DNA from: Formosa sediminum
Lineage (GTDB): Bacteria > Bacteroidota > Bacteroidia > Flavobacteriales > Flavobacteriaceae
Reading direction: 5' to 3'
Length of the DNA: 64,000 nucleotides
Assembly: GCF_007197735.1 (NCBI RefSeq)
Contig: NZ_CP041637.1
Coordinates: forward strand, 3,257,001-3,321,000
Shown: piece after piece, positions 16,179 through 25,389 of the stretch
How the letters are laid out: every line of letters begins with the position of its first letter
Position numbering within the stretch: the first letter of the stretch is position 1
Notes under the pieces: model-generated
What the model was told of the DNA's origin: nothing
Database searches by the model: none
The model's input: only the letters and a program-made list of their open reading frames with translations
Made by a program: the position numbers and the translations under genes

Positions 16179-16626
16179 ATTGTTTAGTTTTTGCTTTTAA
16201 TAATACGTTTTGCTCTTGCAATAAATCTGTTATTCCTGATAATAACTGAATATCTTTTGGTGTTACCACTGTTTTATCTTTTGGATCTTGAGATTTTTTT
16301 CTTAGTCTATTCATAAACTTCACCACTAAAAACACAGTAAATCCAATAATTAAAAAATCTAGAAGCGCTTCTATTAAAGCTCCATACCCTATAGTTATTT
16401 CGGGTTGTAAAATAGCTCCTGAAGCATCTATTACCGCTTCTCTTAATACCCAAACTTTATCTTGAAAATGTATCCCTTCAGATAATAATGATAGTGGTGG
16501 CATAAATACCTGTTTTACCATAACATCGATTACTTTATTAAATGAAGCACCGATAATAATACCCACTGCCATATCTATCATATTTCCTTTTACTGCAAAT
16601 TCTTTAAATTCTTGTAGTAATTTCAT
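16177..16626 (-). CDS. mscL: large-conductance mechanosensitive channel MscL
   Basis: A 149-residue channel from the ATG at 16626; a TTG 6 codons upstream is rejected since MscL begins with a short amphipathic helix as in MKLLQEFKEFAVKGNMIDMAVGIIIGASFNKVIDVMV. That sequence is the N-terminal helix plus TM1 with the conserved GNMIDMAVGIIIGAxF pore lining. TM2 (ALLDFLIIGFTVFLVVKFMNRL) and a charged C-terminal bundle follow. It releases solutes on osmotic down-shock. The stop codon lies in the right arm of the terminator hairpin at 16141-16178. Confidence 0.95.
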   Translation of the reverse strand: MKLLQEFKEFAVKGNMIDMAVGIIIGASFNKVIDVMVKQVFMPPLSLLSEGIHFQDKVWVLREAVIDASGAILQPEITIGYGALIEALLDFLIIGFTVFLVVKFMNRLRKKSQDPKDKTVVTPKDIQLLSGITDLLQEQNVLLKAKTKQ

Positions 16627-16820
16627 AGTCTCTTTTTTTAACAAATATATTTTTTATCTATAGGTTCTCAAAATATTTTAAAACCACAAAATTATTATCT
16701 AAATAGATTATAAATTAAAATATTAGCCTTTTAGATAATATTTATAATTATTAGTTTTTAAACTAATAACTTTGGATTTATTAAAAATATCAGATATATT
16801 TGAATTAAAGCACAATATAA

Positions 16821-17417
16821 ATGACAAGTATTCTAACAGGAGATATTATTAATTCTAGAGCACATGATGCTAAAAATTGGCTACCACAATTAAAAACCGA
16901 ATTAAATTTATACGGAGAAAGCCCAAAGTATTGGGAAATTTATAGGGGCGATAGCTTTCAGCTAGAAGTTGCACCTGCAGAAGCTCTAAAAGCTGCTATT
17001 TTAATAAAAGCAAGCTTAAAACAATTAAAAACTATAGATGTAAGAATAGCCATTGGTATTGGAGAAAAAACCTATAATGCAAACCATATTACCGAATCAA
17101 ATGGCAGTGCTTTTATTAATTCTGGTGAATGTTTTGAGCAATTAAAAAAAACCAACTTAGCGATAAAATCTTCTCAAACAGAATTTGATACTGCTATGAA
17201 TATTATGCTAGAATTGGCTTTATTAACTATGAATACGTGGACTCCAACTTCAGCAGCTCTCGTTAAACTAGCATTAACCCATCCTGACGCCAATCAGAAA
17301 ATGTTAGCGAAACAAACACAAAGTACACAAGGCAATATAAGCCAAGGATTAAAACGTGCGGGTTACGACGAAATTCTAAAAATGATAGCATACTACTCCA
17401 AATACGTAACACTATGA
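16821..17417 (+). CDS. SatD family protein
   Basis: A 198-residue protein of the SatD family. The N-terminal part SILTGDIINSR and EIYRGDSFQLEV, then VRIAIGIGEK and SNGSAFINSGECFEQL, are the family's conserved blocks and resemble a nucleotidyl-cyclase-like fold. The last 60 residues form a probable helix-turn-helix (MLAKQTQSTQGNISQGLKRAGYDEILKMI), suggesting DNA binding. It overlaps the DUF3307 gene by 4 bases (ATGA), so the two are translationally coupled. The biochemical role of SatD proteins is not settled. Confidence 0.8.
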   Translation: MTSILTGDIINSRAHDAKNWLPQLKTELNLYGESPKYWEIYRGDSFQLEVAPAEALKAAILIKASLKQLKTIDVRIAIGIGEKTYNANHITESNGSAFINSGECFEQLKKTNLAIKSSQTEFDTAMNIMLELALLTMNTWTPTSAALVKLALTHPDANQKMLAKQTQSTQGNISQGLKRAGYDEILKMIAYYSKYVTL

Positions 17418-18127
17418 TTGCATTATTTATAAAATTACTCCTCGCCCACTTAATAGGCGATTTTCTTTTACAACCTACAAAATGGGTAATGGATAAAGCG
17501 CATAAAAAAATAAAGTCCAAATATTTATATGCACATATTACAGTGCATTTATTAGCTTTATCAGTAATACTTCAATTTAATTTTAAATATATCTGGGGCA
17601 TCATCATCATCATTGGATCTCATTTTATTATAGACCTTGCAAAATTATATTTAAATGAAAAAGTAAACTCTAGGTGGCTTTTTATTATAGACCAACTGGG
17701 ACACATAATAATACTCTTGCTTGTGGTTGGCATATACAATCCATACAATATTTCTATAGATTATTTTTACAATACACGCCTATTGCTAACCGTTAGCTGT
17801 CTATTATTTGTAACCGTAGTTTCCTCTATAATTATGAAAGTTTTAGTGTCTAAATGGCAAATAGAAAACACTAACGAAACCTCGCTAAAAGATGCAGGTG
17901 CCTATATTGGTATGTTAGAACGTTTATTTGTTTTTGTTTTTATAGCCATGAATTATTGGGAAGGAATTGGATTTTTAATTACTGCAAAATCTGTGTTTCG
18001 CTTTAGTGATTTATCAAAAGCAAAAGACCGAAAACTAACAGAATACATTTTAATTGGTACCCTTTTAAGTTTCGGTCTTGCTATATCTTGCGGATTCATT
18101 TTTAAAATGGTACTACCGCTTATTTAA
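17414..18127 (+). CDS. DUF3307 membrane protein
   Basis: A 237-residue integral membrane protein. The first TM carries the DUF3307 signature: LLLAHLIGDFLLQPTKWVMDKAHKK, then YAHITVHLLALS and HFIIDLAKLYL. Further TM segments follow at about residues 85-105, 120-140, 165-190 and 210-232. The start ATG overlaps the stop of the SatD gene (ATGA), and the SatD-DUF3307 pairing points to a shared function, with SatD as likely regulator and this as membrane partner (inference). The gene ends 6 bases before the convergent ccs gene, without a clear terminator between them. Confidence 0.82.
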   Translation: MIALFIKLLLAHLIGDFLLQPTKWVMDKAHKKIKSKYLYAHITVHLLALSVILQFNFKYIWGIIIIIGSHFIIDLAKLYLNEKVNSRWLFIIDQLGHIIILLLVVGIYNPYNISIDYFYNTRLLLTVSCLLFVTVVSSIIMKVLVSKWQIENTNETSLKDAGAYIGMLERLFVFVFIAMNYWEGIGFLITAKSVFRFSDLSKAKDRKLTEYILIGTLLSFGLAISCGFIFKMVLPLI

Positions 18128-18132
18128 AGAAA

Positions 18133-21100
18133 TTATTTACTCTTCTTGTAAAATTTAGCATATTTAATGTAAGCTAATACTGCGATTACTGCAATAATAG
18201 CTAAGGTAATTACTATAAATTTCACACTTACAATTTGATCTCCACTAGCATAAGAGTGTAATCCTGCTAAGTAAAAATTCACTCCAAAATACGTCATCAT
18301 AATACTAGAAAATGCTAAAATTGAAGCTAAATTAAAACCAAATCTGCCACGTAATCCAGGTACTAAGCGCATATGTATAACAAATGCATATATCATTATA
18401 CTAATTAATGCCCACGTTTCCTTAGGGTCCCAACCCCAATAACGTCCCCAACTTTCATTAGCCCACATTCCGCCAAGAAAGTTACCTATGGTTAACATTA
18501 CTAAACCAACGGTTAATGCCATTTCATTAATTATAGTTAACTCATTAATATTAATTAGCATTTTCTTCTTATTATCTTTATTAGTAAAAATCATAAGAAA
18601 CAGCACTGTTAACCCTAAAATCATTCCTATAGTAAATGGTCCATAGCTACCCACAATAACTGCAACGTGAATCATTAACCAATAACTATCTAAAACGGGT
18701 TGTAAATTTGCAATTGCAGGATCCATCCAATTCCAGTGTGCAACCATTAAAATCATTGAGGTTACAAATGCTGTTGACGCAATAGTTAAATCACTTTTTC
18801 TTCCAAGAAGTAAACCAAATAGCATAGTAGCCCAAGCCACATAAATCATAGATTCGTATGCATCACTCCAAGGTGCATGGCCAGAAATATACCAACGCGC
18901 AATTAACCCTATAGTGTGTAAGATAAATAAAGCAACAATAATCCATTTAAACACAGCAACACTAATATCTATGGCTTTACTTTTACTCTTAAATATTTGA
19001 ATAATTAATACAATAAACATTAAAGTTCCTGCATACATATACCAACTAAATAAACTCTTAAATATGTCGTAGTGGTTATACAGTATTTCGGTTTTAACTT
19101 TTTCATCTGAAAGCATAACGCTAGCACCATATTGTTTTTGAGTTTTATGTACGGCATCTAACAACTTATTAGCATCTGTAAAATCGCCAGATTGTTTGGC
19201 TTGATTAAGAGTCATTAAATACGCAGAAAAACCACTTTTTATAAAGTTTTCATATAAAGAATCTTTAACTTTTATATTTCCCGTTTTATATTCTATAGAA
19301 GAAATCCACTTGTTATTTTCATCGTCTGGCACAGGAAAAATACGTAACGATCGGCCTTCAATTGTATTATACAATAAATTAACATGCTGATCTACTTCTT
19401 TAAATTCTTTCTGAAATCCATTAGGAATTGCCGCTTTGTAAGCATCTTCTAAAAATGGACCCAACTTATATGCACCACGATCTGTAAAGAAATCTGCTAA
19501 AGTTGCAAATTTTTGATCCTTAGGAATACCTATGATTGAACGAATAGAATCTGCTTTTTTATATTTTAAAAATACTACAGGTACATTGTACCATAACAAC
19601 GGACTTTCTTGCATAGACAGAAACACTTGGTTTGCATCTAAACCAGCATACGTATCCGTTTTTGATAATTTACGTAGTAATTCTGAAGCATACGTATTAA
19701 CAGGCATCATTCGTCCGCCAATATCCTGTATGACCATATGCCCAAATTTATCAGCATGTGCTTTTGGCGCTTTATTGGCTATTAAGATAGAATCTATTTG
19801 TGCTTTTGTAGGTTTATTATTGTGGGCATGCCCATCGTTTGCAGAATGCCCTTGTGCGAAACCATTAAAAGCAAAACAAAAGAGTAATACAGTTAAAATT
19901 TTAGCTTTTTTAGCTTTTACTTGATTTAATTTTTTACGTAAATCTCCAAAGCGCGATCCTTTAGCAACAAGAGTCCATAAGAGTCCGAAATACAATAAGA
20001 AATATCCAATATAAGTAAATAGTGTACCGTAATAATCGTGATTAACAGAGAGAATAGTTCCTTTTTCATCAGGATCGAAACCAGATTGAAAAAAGCGGTA
20101 ACCACGATGATCTAAAATATGATTCATAAATATTTTATAATCAAAATTCCCTTCCTTTTCATCTAGAACAGTAACTTGACTAGAGAATGCAGAATAACTA
20201 TTTTCGGTTCCTGGATAACGTTCTGCTTCAAAATCATTTAATTTTATACTAAATGGAAGTTCTAATACTTTAGAGCCATATCTAAAAGCAAAATCTAATC
20301 CACCAATTTTAACTTGTTTAAAATCTCCATTGGTCCCTTTTCCGCCCAGTAACCCCACACGCTTTGTTTCGCCGTTAGTAGTTACTTTTAATACTACACC
20401 ATCCTCATCGTTTTTAAGAAACTCTGCTTTTTTAACAATATCAAATGTTCCTTTAACTACAGGTTTAGGAAACACAATTTGCATATTTTCAATCACATAA
20501 CGCGATCTTAACACTAAAGGTTGTAAGCTATCTTTTACTAATTTTCCTGAGGCCATTGTTGCCATAGTTAAGTACTCGCCTTCAAAAGGTGAGTGAATAA
20601 AGATACCCTCGTCATTAGAAGTAATATTAATAGCTCCGTCTGTTTGTTTATTTAAAGAAAACAAAACATTATGTATGCTCTGTACTTCTCCTGCTTTTAA
20701 AAAGTGATTATGTGGTGCACCGTTTCCAGCTTCTACAATTTTTAAATACTCTTCTCCTGTTTCGTCTGGAATAATATCTTCTTCTGCACCGCCTATAAAA
20801 GATTCTAGTTCTATACTAACAGGTTGCTGATTGTATTTTGTATGAATACTAAACTCATTATCCAAACGTGGTGAAAAATCTACCTCTGCTTCTAATGGTA
20901 AACGTTGTGGCACACCGTCAATCATATAATCTCCATCTATATAGGCCGTAATGTAAGTTTTCTGAGATAGAAAGGTGTTTTCTGTAGCTCCTTCTCGTAT
21001 TGCCATCATCCCTTCAAAACCAATATATCTTGTAATAAAAGCGCCTAAAAGAATTAAGATAAACGATAAGTGCAAAATTAGAGAAGACCATTTTTCTTTT

Positions 21101-21327
21101 TTATACAGTCTGTAACGCTTAATATTACCTATAAAATTAATTACAAAAATTAACATAATGGCCTCAAACCACCAGGTGTTATAAATTAAAGTTCTAGAAT
21201 AAGGTGTAGGAGATGTATCTTGTCCAGCATCCATAAATGTACCTATAGCCATCGCTGCGGCAAATACAATAAATAATACAGATGTTAAACGGGTAGAAAA
21301 AAGAATTTTGGCAAGTTTATTTTGCAT
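18133..21327 (-). CDS. ccsBA: fused CcsB-CcsA (ResB-ResC) cytochrome c biogenesis protein
   Basis: A 1064-residue system II cytochrome c synthase from the ATG at 21327 (MQNKLAKILFSTRLTSVLF); a TTG at 21399 would add 24 polar residues and is rejected. The N-terminal half is CcsB/ResB-like: two to three TM segments, then a large periplasmic domain. An internal signal-like TM (ILTVLLFCFAFNGFAQ) leads to a second soluble region. The C-terminal third is CcsA: repeated TM helices with the heme-handling WWD-type motif WGRYWGWDPKETWALI and flanking conserved His residues. It exports heme and attaches it to CxxCH cytochromes. The single-polypeptide form is usual in Bacteroidota. Confidence 0.93.
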   Translation of the reverse strand: MQNKLAKILFSTRLTSVLFIVFAAAMAIGTFMDAGQDTSPTPYSRTLIYNTWWFEAIMLIFVINFIGNIKRYRLYKKEKWSSLILHLSFILILLGAFITRYIGFEGMMAIREGATENTFLSQKTYITAYIDGDYMIDGVPQRLPLEAEVDFSPRLDNEFSIHTKYNQQPVSIELESFIGGAEEDIIPDETGEEYLKIVEAGNGAPHNHFLKAGEVQSIHNVLFSLNKQTDGAINITSNDEGIFIHSPFEGEYLTMATMASGKLVKDSLQPLVLRSRYVIENMQIVFPKPVVKGTFDIVKKAEFLKNDEDGVVLKVTTNGETKRVGLLGGKGTNGDFKQVKIGGLDFAFRYGSKVLELPFSIKLNDFEAERYPGTENSYSAFSSQVTVLDEKEGNFDYKIFMNHILDHRGYRFFQSGFDPDEKGTILSVNHDYYGTLFTYIGYFLLYFGLLWTLVAKGSRFGDLRKKLNQVKAKKAKILTVLLFCFAFNGFAQGHSANDGHAHNNKPTKAQIDSILIANKAPKAHADKFGHMVIQDIGGRMMPVNTYASELLRKLSKTDTYAGLDANQVFLSMQESPLLWYNVPVVFLKYKKADSIRSIIGIPKDQKFATLADFFTDRGAYKLGPFLEDAYKAAIPNGFQKEFKEVDQHVNLLYNTIEGRSLRIFPVPDDENNKWISSIEYKTGNIKVKDSLYENFIKSGFSAYLMTLNQAKQSGDFTDANKLLDAVHKTQKQYGASVMLSDEKVKTEILYNHYDIFKSLFSWYMYAGTLMFIVLIIQIFKSKSKAIDISVAVFKWIIVALFILHTIGLIARWYISGHAPWSDAYESMIYVAWATMLFGLLLGRKSDLTIASTAFVTSMILMVAHWNWMDPAIANLQPVLDSYWLMIHVAVIVGSYGPFTIGMILGLTVLFLMIFTNKDNKKKMLININELTIINEMALTVGLVMLTIGNFLGGMWANESWGRYWGWDPKETWALISIMIYAFVIHMRLVPGLRGRFGFNLASILAFSSIMMTYFGVNFYLAGLHSYASGDQIVSVKFIVITLAIIAVIAVLAYIKYAKFYKKSK

Positions 21328-21439
21328 GACGGTTTCTCTAAATTTTAAGTCCGCAAATTTAGCTTTTTTTGTTCGGTTGCCCGTACGTATTAAACGCAAA
21401 CTCTGTTAAAATTAACCTAATATTAAGAAAAGCGTCAGA

Positions 21440-21835
21440 CTAAACTTTATTTTGTCTTGCCTGGAATATATTTATATATAAAAAAGTACCCATTTTACGA
21501 GCACGTTGTTTAGCATTATTAGCCCGTTCGCCTTCAAAAAGTTCATCTATAGTTTGCACCCAAATATTTAACCAAATCCCAAAATGTTTATCAGTTATGC
21601 TATTATTATGTGCTTGATCTAATTTTACGTGTACGTCTAACGGATTACCATAATATTTGGTTTTTAAAAACAAACTAGATTCCCAGAAACTCGTTAAGCG
21701 TTCTATATGCGCTGGCCAATCTGTAATTAATGTATTAAAAAACGGTCCTAATGTTTCGTCTTTTCTAATTTTATCGTAAAACTTAGACACCAATGTAAAT
21801 ACATCTGCTCTATCTTTAATATCAAATCTCACCAC
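21440..21835 (-). CDS. group III truncated hemoglobin
   Basis: A 131-residue globin. FYDKIRKDETLGPFF, then WPAHIERLTSFWESSLF, and KLDQAHNNSITDKHFGIWLNIWVQTID match group III (trHbP) proteins; the FWESSLF segment and the proximal His in the middle helix are conserved. The frame has no ATG: GTG at 21835 is the only suitable start, since the ATG at 21840 is out of frame and stops after three codons. Such globins bind oxygen or NO; a link to respiration is suggested by the ccs gene about 110 bases downstream on the same strand. Confidence 0.87.
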   Translation of the reverse strand: MVRFDIKDRADVFTLVSKFYDKIRKDETLGPFFNTLITDWPAHIERLTSFWESSLFLKTKYYGNPLDVHVKLDQAHNNSITDKHFGIWLNIWVQTIDELFEGERANNAKQRARKMGTFLYINIFQARQNKV

Positions 21836-21975
21836 TCCATATACATAATTATTAAATATCTATATAAAAATAGAACAAATATCTCATACCATATAGTATT
21901 ACCATAAAGATTACTTCTAGACTTAAAAATAATACTTGTTATAAAATGTGTTATGAAAAACTGTATTTTAGCAAG

Positions 21976-22743
21976 ATGATTTCAGTAGTTTTACTTGGCG
22001 CAGGAAATGTTGCCACACATTTATATAACGTGTTTCAAGATGCAAAGCATATTACAGTAACACAATGGTACAATAGACACCTATCTAAACTTACAACTTA
22101 TAAAAATGAAGTTGAGATTACAGACAATTTAGAAGATTTAAATCCAGCAGACATTTACATTTTAGCAGTTAGTGACGATGCTATTTCTAATGTTTCTAAA
22201 GCCTTACCTTTTCAAGATCGATTTGTAGTACACACCTCAGGAACTGTAAGTTTATATGATATTAATGATAAACACAGCCGTGGAGTTTTTTATCCATTAC
22301 AAACCTTTACAAAAGATGCTGAAATAGATTTTAGCACCATTCCGTTATGCATTGAAGCTTTAAAAAATCCGGATTTAAAACTTTTAAAAACACTTTCTGA
22401 AAGTATTGGTAGTAAACATTACAAAATATCTACAGAACAACGTAAAAGATTACATGTAGCAGCTGTTTTTGCAAATAATTTCACCAATCAAATGTATCGG
22501 ATTACACATGAAATAACGGAAGAAAACCAAATAGAATTTGAAGTATTAAAACCGCTAATTTTAGAAACCGCTAAAAAAATACAAAAAATGACGCCTTACA
22601 TGGCACAAACTGGTCCTGCCGTAAGAGGTGATAAAAAAACCATAAAAAAACACTTAAAACTTATTAAGAACCCACAACATAAAGCGATATACGAACTACT
22701 AACCAATGCAATATTAGAAACCCATGGAAGAAAAAAGTTATAA
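21976..22743 (+). CDS. Rossmann-fold DUF2520 oxidoreductase-like protein
   Basis: A 255-residue protein. The start at 21976 is preferred over the ATG at 21946 because the Rossmann fold begins at once: MISVVLLGAGNVATHLY contains the GxGNVA dinucleotide loop. The first half (to about 120) is a nucleotide-binding domain with AVSDDAI and HTSGTV; the second half is helical DUF2520 (RLHVAAVFANNFTNQMY, TGPAVRGD). Members resemble 6-phosphogluconate or ketopantoate reductases, but no substrate is known. Its 3' end overlaps the KdsC-like gene by 20 bases, and four more genes follow closely, so it probably heads an operon. Confidence 0.85.
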   Translation: MISVVLLGAGNVATHLYNVFQDAKHITVTQWYNRHLSKLTTYKNEVEITDNLEDLNPADIYILAVSDDAISNVSKALPFQDRFVVHTSGTVSLYDINDKHSRGVFYPLQTFTKDAEIDFSTIPLCIEALKNPDLKLLKTLSESIGSKHYKISTEQRKRLHVAAVFANNFTNQMYRITHEITEENQIEFEVLKPLILETAKKIQKMTPYMAQTGPAVRGDKKTIKKHLKLIKNPQHKAIYELLTNAILETHGRKKL

Positions 22744-23254
22744 AGAATATTTAGAGCACATTACCACATTTATTTTTGATGTTGATGGTGTTTTAACAGA
22801 TGGTAACGTAACTGTAACTACAAGCGGCGAAATGCTTAGAGTTATGAATATTAAAGATGGATATGCCATAAAAACAGCTATAGATGCGGGCTTTAGAATT
22901 TGTATAATATCTGGAGGTTCTAATGAAGGCGTCCGTAAGCGGTTAGAAGGTTTAGGGGTTACAGATATATTTTTAGGCGCACATAATAAAATTGATCAAT
23001 TAGATGAATATGTGCAGAAGCATAATATAAAAACAGAAAACATCTTGTATATGGGAGACGATATTCCAGATTTTCCTGTAATGTTAATTGTAGGCTTACC
23101 AACATGTCCTCAAGATGCCGTCCCAGAGATTAAAAATATATCTAAATATGTCTCACATAAAAATGGTGGTCGTGGTGCTGTAAGAGATGTTATAGAACAA
23201 GTGTTAAAAGTTCAAGGAAAATGGAGTGGTAATTTTAATGCACAATACGATTAG
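22724..23254 (+). CDS. KdsC-like HAD phosphatase (KDO-8-phosphate phosphatase family)
   Basis: A 176-residue capless (C0) HAD enzyme. Motif I FIFDVDGVLTDG (Asp19, Asp21), motif II ISGGSN, KIDQLDEY, motif IV LYMGDDIPD and the ending GGRGAVRDVIEQVL are the KdsC pattern; the GGxGAVR motif near the C-terminus belongs to the tetramer's active-site loop. It should dephosphorylate KDO-8-phosphate for lipopolysaccharide core synthesis, or a similar sugar acid. It overlaps the upstream gene by 20 bases and is followed after 1 base by the UbiA-like gene. Confidence 0.85.
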   Translation: MEEKSYKEYLEHITTFIFDVDGVLTDGNVTVTTSGEMLRVMNIKDGYAIKTAIDAGFRICIISGGSNEGVRKRLEGLGVTDIFLGAHNKIDQLDEYVQKHNIKTENILYMGDDIPDFPVMLIVGLPTCPQDAVPEIKNISKYVSHKNGGRGAVRDVIEQVLKVQGKWSGNFNAQYD

Positions 23255-23255
23255 T

Positions 23256-24155
23256 ATGCAGGTATTAAACCTAATACGTTGGAAAAATCTTTCACTTATT
23301 ATTCTCGTTCAAATATTAATTAAATATGCTTTATTTCCTGTTTTTTATGTAGATACTGCATTAAATAATTGGCAATTTATATTACTAGTTTTAGCCACTT
23401 TATGTTTGGCTTCTGCAGGGAATATTATTAATGATATTTACGATATAGAAACAGACACAATTAATAAACCTAACCAAATAATAATTGGTAAATATATATC
23501 CGAAAAAACAGCTTACACTTTATTTATTACCTTAAATATAACAGGTGTACTTATTGGATTTTATTTATCTCATGCTGTTGGAAAAAGTGGTTTTTTTGCA
23601 CTTTTCGTTATTATTTCGGTATTACTATACTTATATGCAACCTATATAAAATCTACTTGTTTGGCGGGTAACATTGTTATTTCTGCTTTAGTTGCTTTAA
23701 GTCTTGTTATTGTTGGATTGTTCGACTTAATTCCTGTAATGACATTCGAAAATCAAGACAGTCAACGTGCGGTACTTAAACTTGTATTAGCTTATGCAGG
23801 GATGGCCTTTATCCTTAATTTTATTCGTGAAATAATTAAAGACATAGAAGATATTGATGGCGATTACGCCTCGGGGATGCGAACACTACCAATTGTAATT
23901 GGTAGAAACCGCACATCTAAAATAGCTTTTATATTGTCTTTTATTCCACTTGGAATTTTGGTTTACTATGTCATTATGTTTGTGTATAATATTCCATTAG
24001 AAGTTGGGTATTTTACTATTCTTATAATTGGGCCTTTACTTTATATTTCTATTGAGTTGTTTAGTGCAAAGACTAAAAAAGACCATCGTAAAATTAGCAA
24101 TGCTTTGAAATTGGTTATGCTAACAGGAGTTTTATCTTTACTTTTATATTTATAA
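23256..24155 (+). CDS. UbiA-family prenyltransferase, geranylgeranylglycerol-phosphate type
   Basis: A 299-residue membrane prenyltransferase. The start at 23256 (MQVLNLIRWKNL) fits the family; an ATG at 23238 and a GTG at 23226 lie inside the kdsC-like gene. Two Asp-rich motifs are present: NIINDIYDIETDTINKP and, in the second half, REIIKDIEDIDGDYASG. About eight TM helices surround them. Flavobacterial proteins of this group are annotated as geranylgeranylglycerol-phosphate geranylgeranyltransferase, but the real acceptor in bacteria is uncertain. It starts 1 base after the preceding stop, so it is translationally coupled. Confidence 0.83.
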   Translation: MQVLNLIRWKNLSLIILVQILIKYALFPVFYVDTALNNWQFILLVLATLCLASAGNIINDIYDIETDTINKPNQIIIGKYISEKTAYTLFITLNITGVLIGFYLSHAVGKSGFFALFVIISVLLYLYATYIKSTCLAGNIVISALVALSLVIVGLFDLIPVMTFENQDSQRAVLKLVLAYAGMAFILNFIREIIKDIEDIDGDYASGMRTLPIVIGRNRTSKIAFILSFIPLGILVYYVIMFVYNIPLEVGYFTILIIGPLLYISIELFSAKTKKDHRKISNALKLVMLTGVLSLLLYL

Positions 24156-24166
24156 TGAAATAAAAC

Positions 24167-24754
24167 ATGCTACACAAAAACAGTTCTAATTACAATATTA
24201 TTTTAGCTTCTGGTTCGCCTAGAAGACAACAATTTTTTAAGGATTTAGGATTAGATTTCTCCATTCAATTAAAACCTGTTGAAGAAGTGTATCCACCACG
24301 TTTAAGACATTTTGAAATTAGCGACTATTTAGCACAACTTAAAGCACTTCCGTTTAAAGAAACCTTAAAACCAAAAGACATTTTAATTACAAGCGATACT
24401 ATTGTTTGGCATAATGAAACAGCTTTAGGAAAACCTAAAACAGAAGAAGAAGCATTTAAGATGCTTAAATCATTAAGTAACACAACACACGAGGTTATAA
24501 CTTCGGTTTGTTTTACCACACATCAATTCGAAAAAACAATAAATACTGTTACTAAAGTTACCTTTAAAACCTTAACAGATCAAGAAATTAATCACTATAT
24601 CACAACTTATAAACCATTTGATAAAGCAGGTGCTTATGGTATACAAGAATGGATTGGATATATAGGAGTTACTAAATTAGAAGGGTCTTATTTTAACGTT
24701 ATGGGACTTCCTACAGATGCAGTATATCGAGTTTTAAACGACATTATGTCTTAA
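24167..24754 (+). CDS. maf: Maf family nucleotide pyrophosphatase
   Basis: A 195-residue cytosolic enzyme. ILASGSPRRQQFF is the invariant Maf motif (SxSPRR), followed by ITSDTIVWHNETALGKPKTEEEA with the catalytic Asp, and DKAGAYGIQEWIGYIGVTKLEGSYFNVMGLP near the end. Members hydrolyse non-canonical or canonical nucleoside triphosphates (dTTP/UTP or methylated bases) to monophosphates. It starts 11 bases after the prenyltransferase gene and so belongs to the same run of genes. Confidence 0.92.
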   Translation: MLHKNSSNYNIILASGSPRRQQFFKDLGLDFSIQLKPVEEVYPPRLRHFEISDYLAQLKALPFKETLKPKDILITSDTIVWHNETALGKPKTEEEAFKMLKSLSNTTHEVITSVCFTTHQFEKTINTVTKVTFKTLTDQEINHYITTYKPFDKAGAYGIQEWIGYIGVTKLEGSYFNVMGLPTDAVYRVLNDIMS

Positions 24755-24840
24755 AAATCCTGAGTTTAAACTTCGCAAAAAGTTATATATTTTGTAGATT
24801 CCTTAATCTATCTTTGTGCCATTAAATTCATGTATATATT

Positions 24841-25371
24841 ATGTTTTTTGAAACTCATTTTAAAGTCATTATTTCTTGTATTATATTACTTGTAGTACTG
24901 CTAATCATTCGTTATATAGTATTAATTTTAGTAAAAAAAATAGGGCGAAAAAGCGGAATTAATGAAGCACGTATTCACCTCATCCAAAGGTATTCTACGG
25001 TTACATTATTTCTAATCGGTCTCCTATTCCTTTCTGTTATCTTAGGTGCTAAACCCGAAGATTTAGCATTAGTATTCTCTTCTGTGTTTGCTGTAATTGG
25101 TATAGCGCTATTCGCCATTTGGTCCATATTAAGCAATATCACGTCTGGCGTAATCATGTTTTTTTCGTTTCCATATAAAGTCGGAGATAAAATTAGCATA
25201 CACGATAAGGATTTTCCTATAGAAGCCGTTATTGAAGATATTCGTGCTTTTCAGTTACATTTAAGGTTGGATAACGGCAATTTAGTAACCTATCCTAATA
25301 ATTTAATATTACAAAAAGCTGTAACTTTAGTTCAGAAAGATGCCATAGACGATGGTCTGGATGCTATTTAA
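24841..25371 (+). CDS. small MscS-type mechanosensitive channel
   Basis: A 176-residue minimal MscS-like protein, much shorter than E. coli MscS (about 286 residues). It has one N-terminal TM, two central TM segments with the pore helix region ALFAIWSILSNITSGVIMFFSFPYKVGDKI, and a short beta domain (IEAVIEDIRAFQLHLRLDNGNLVTYPNNLILQKAV). The C-terminal alpha/beta cage domain is largely missing, as in other small flavobacterial members. It ends 18 bases before corA, so the two form an ion-transport pair. Confidence 0.85.
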   Translation: MFFETHFKVIISCIILLVVLLIIRYIVLILVKKIGRKSGINEARIHLIQRYSTVTLFLIGLLFLSVILGAKPEDLALVFSSVFAVIGIALFAIWSILSNITSGVIMFFSFPYKVGDKISIHDKDFPIEAVIEDIRAFQLHLRLDNGNLVTYPNNLILQKAVTLVQKDAIDDGLDAI

Positions 25372-25389
25372 AATCAAGTAATTTAAATT

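Noticed and set aside
18133-21399. Long plus-strand frame at 19532-19924 inside the ccs gene
   Set aside because: It is antisense to a clearly conserved cytochrome c biogenesis protein and has no family features of its own.
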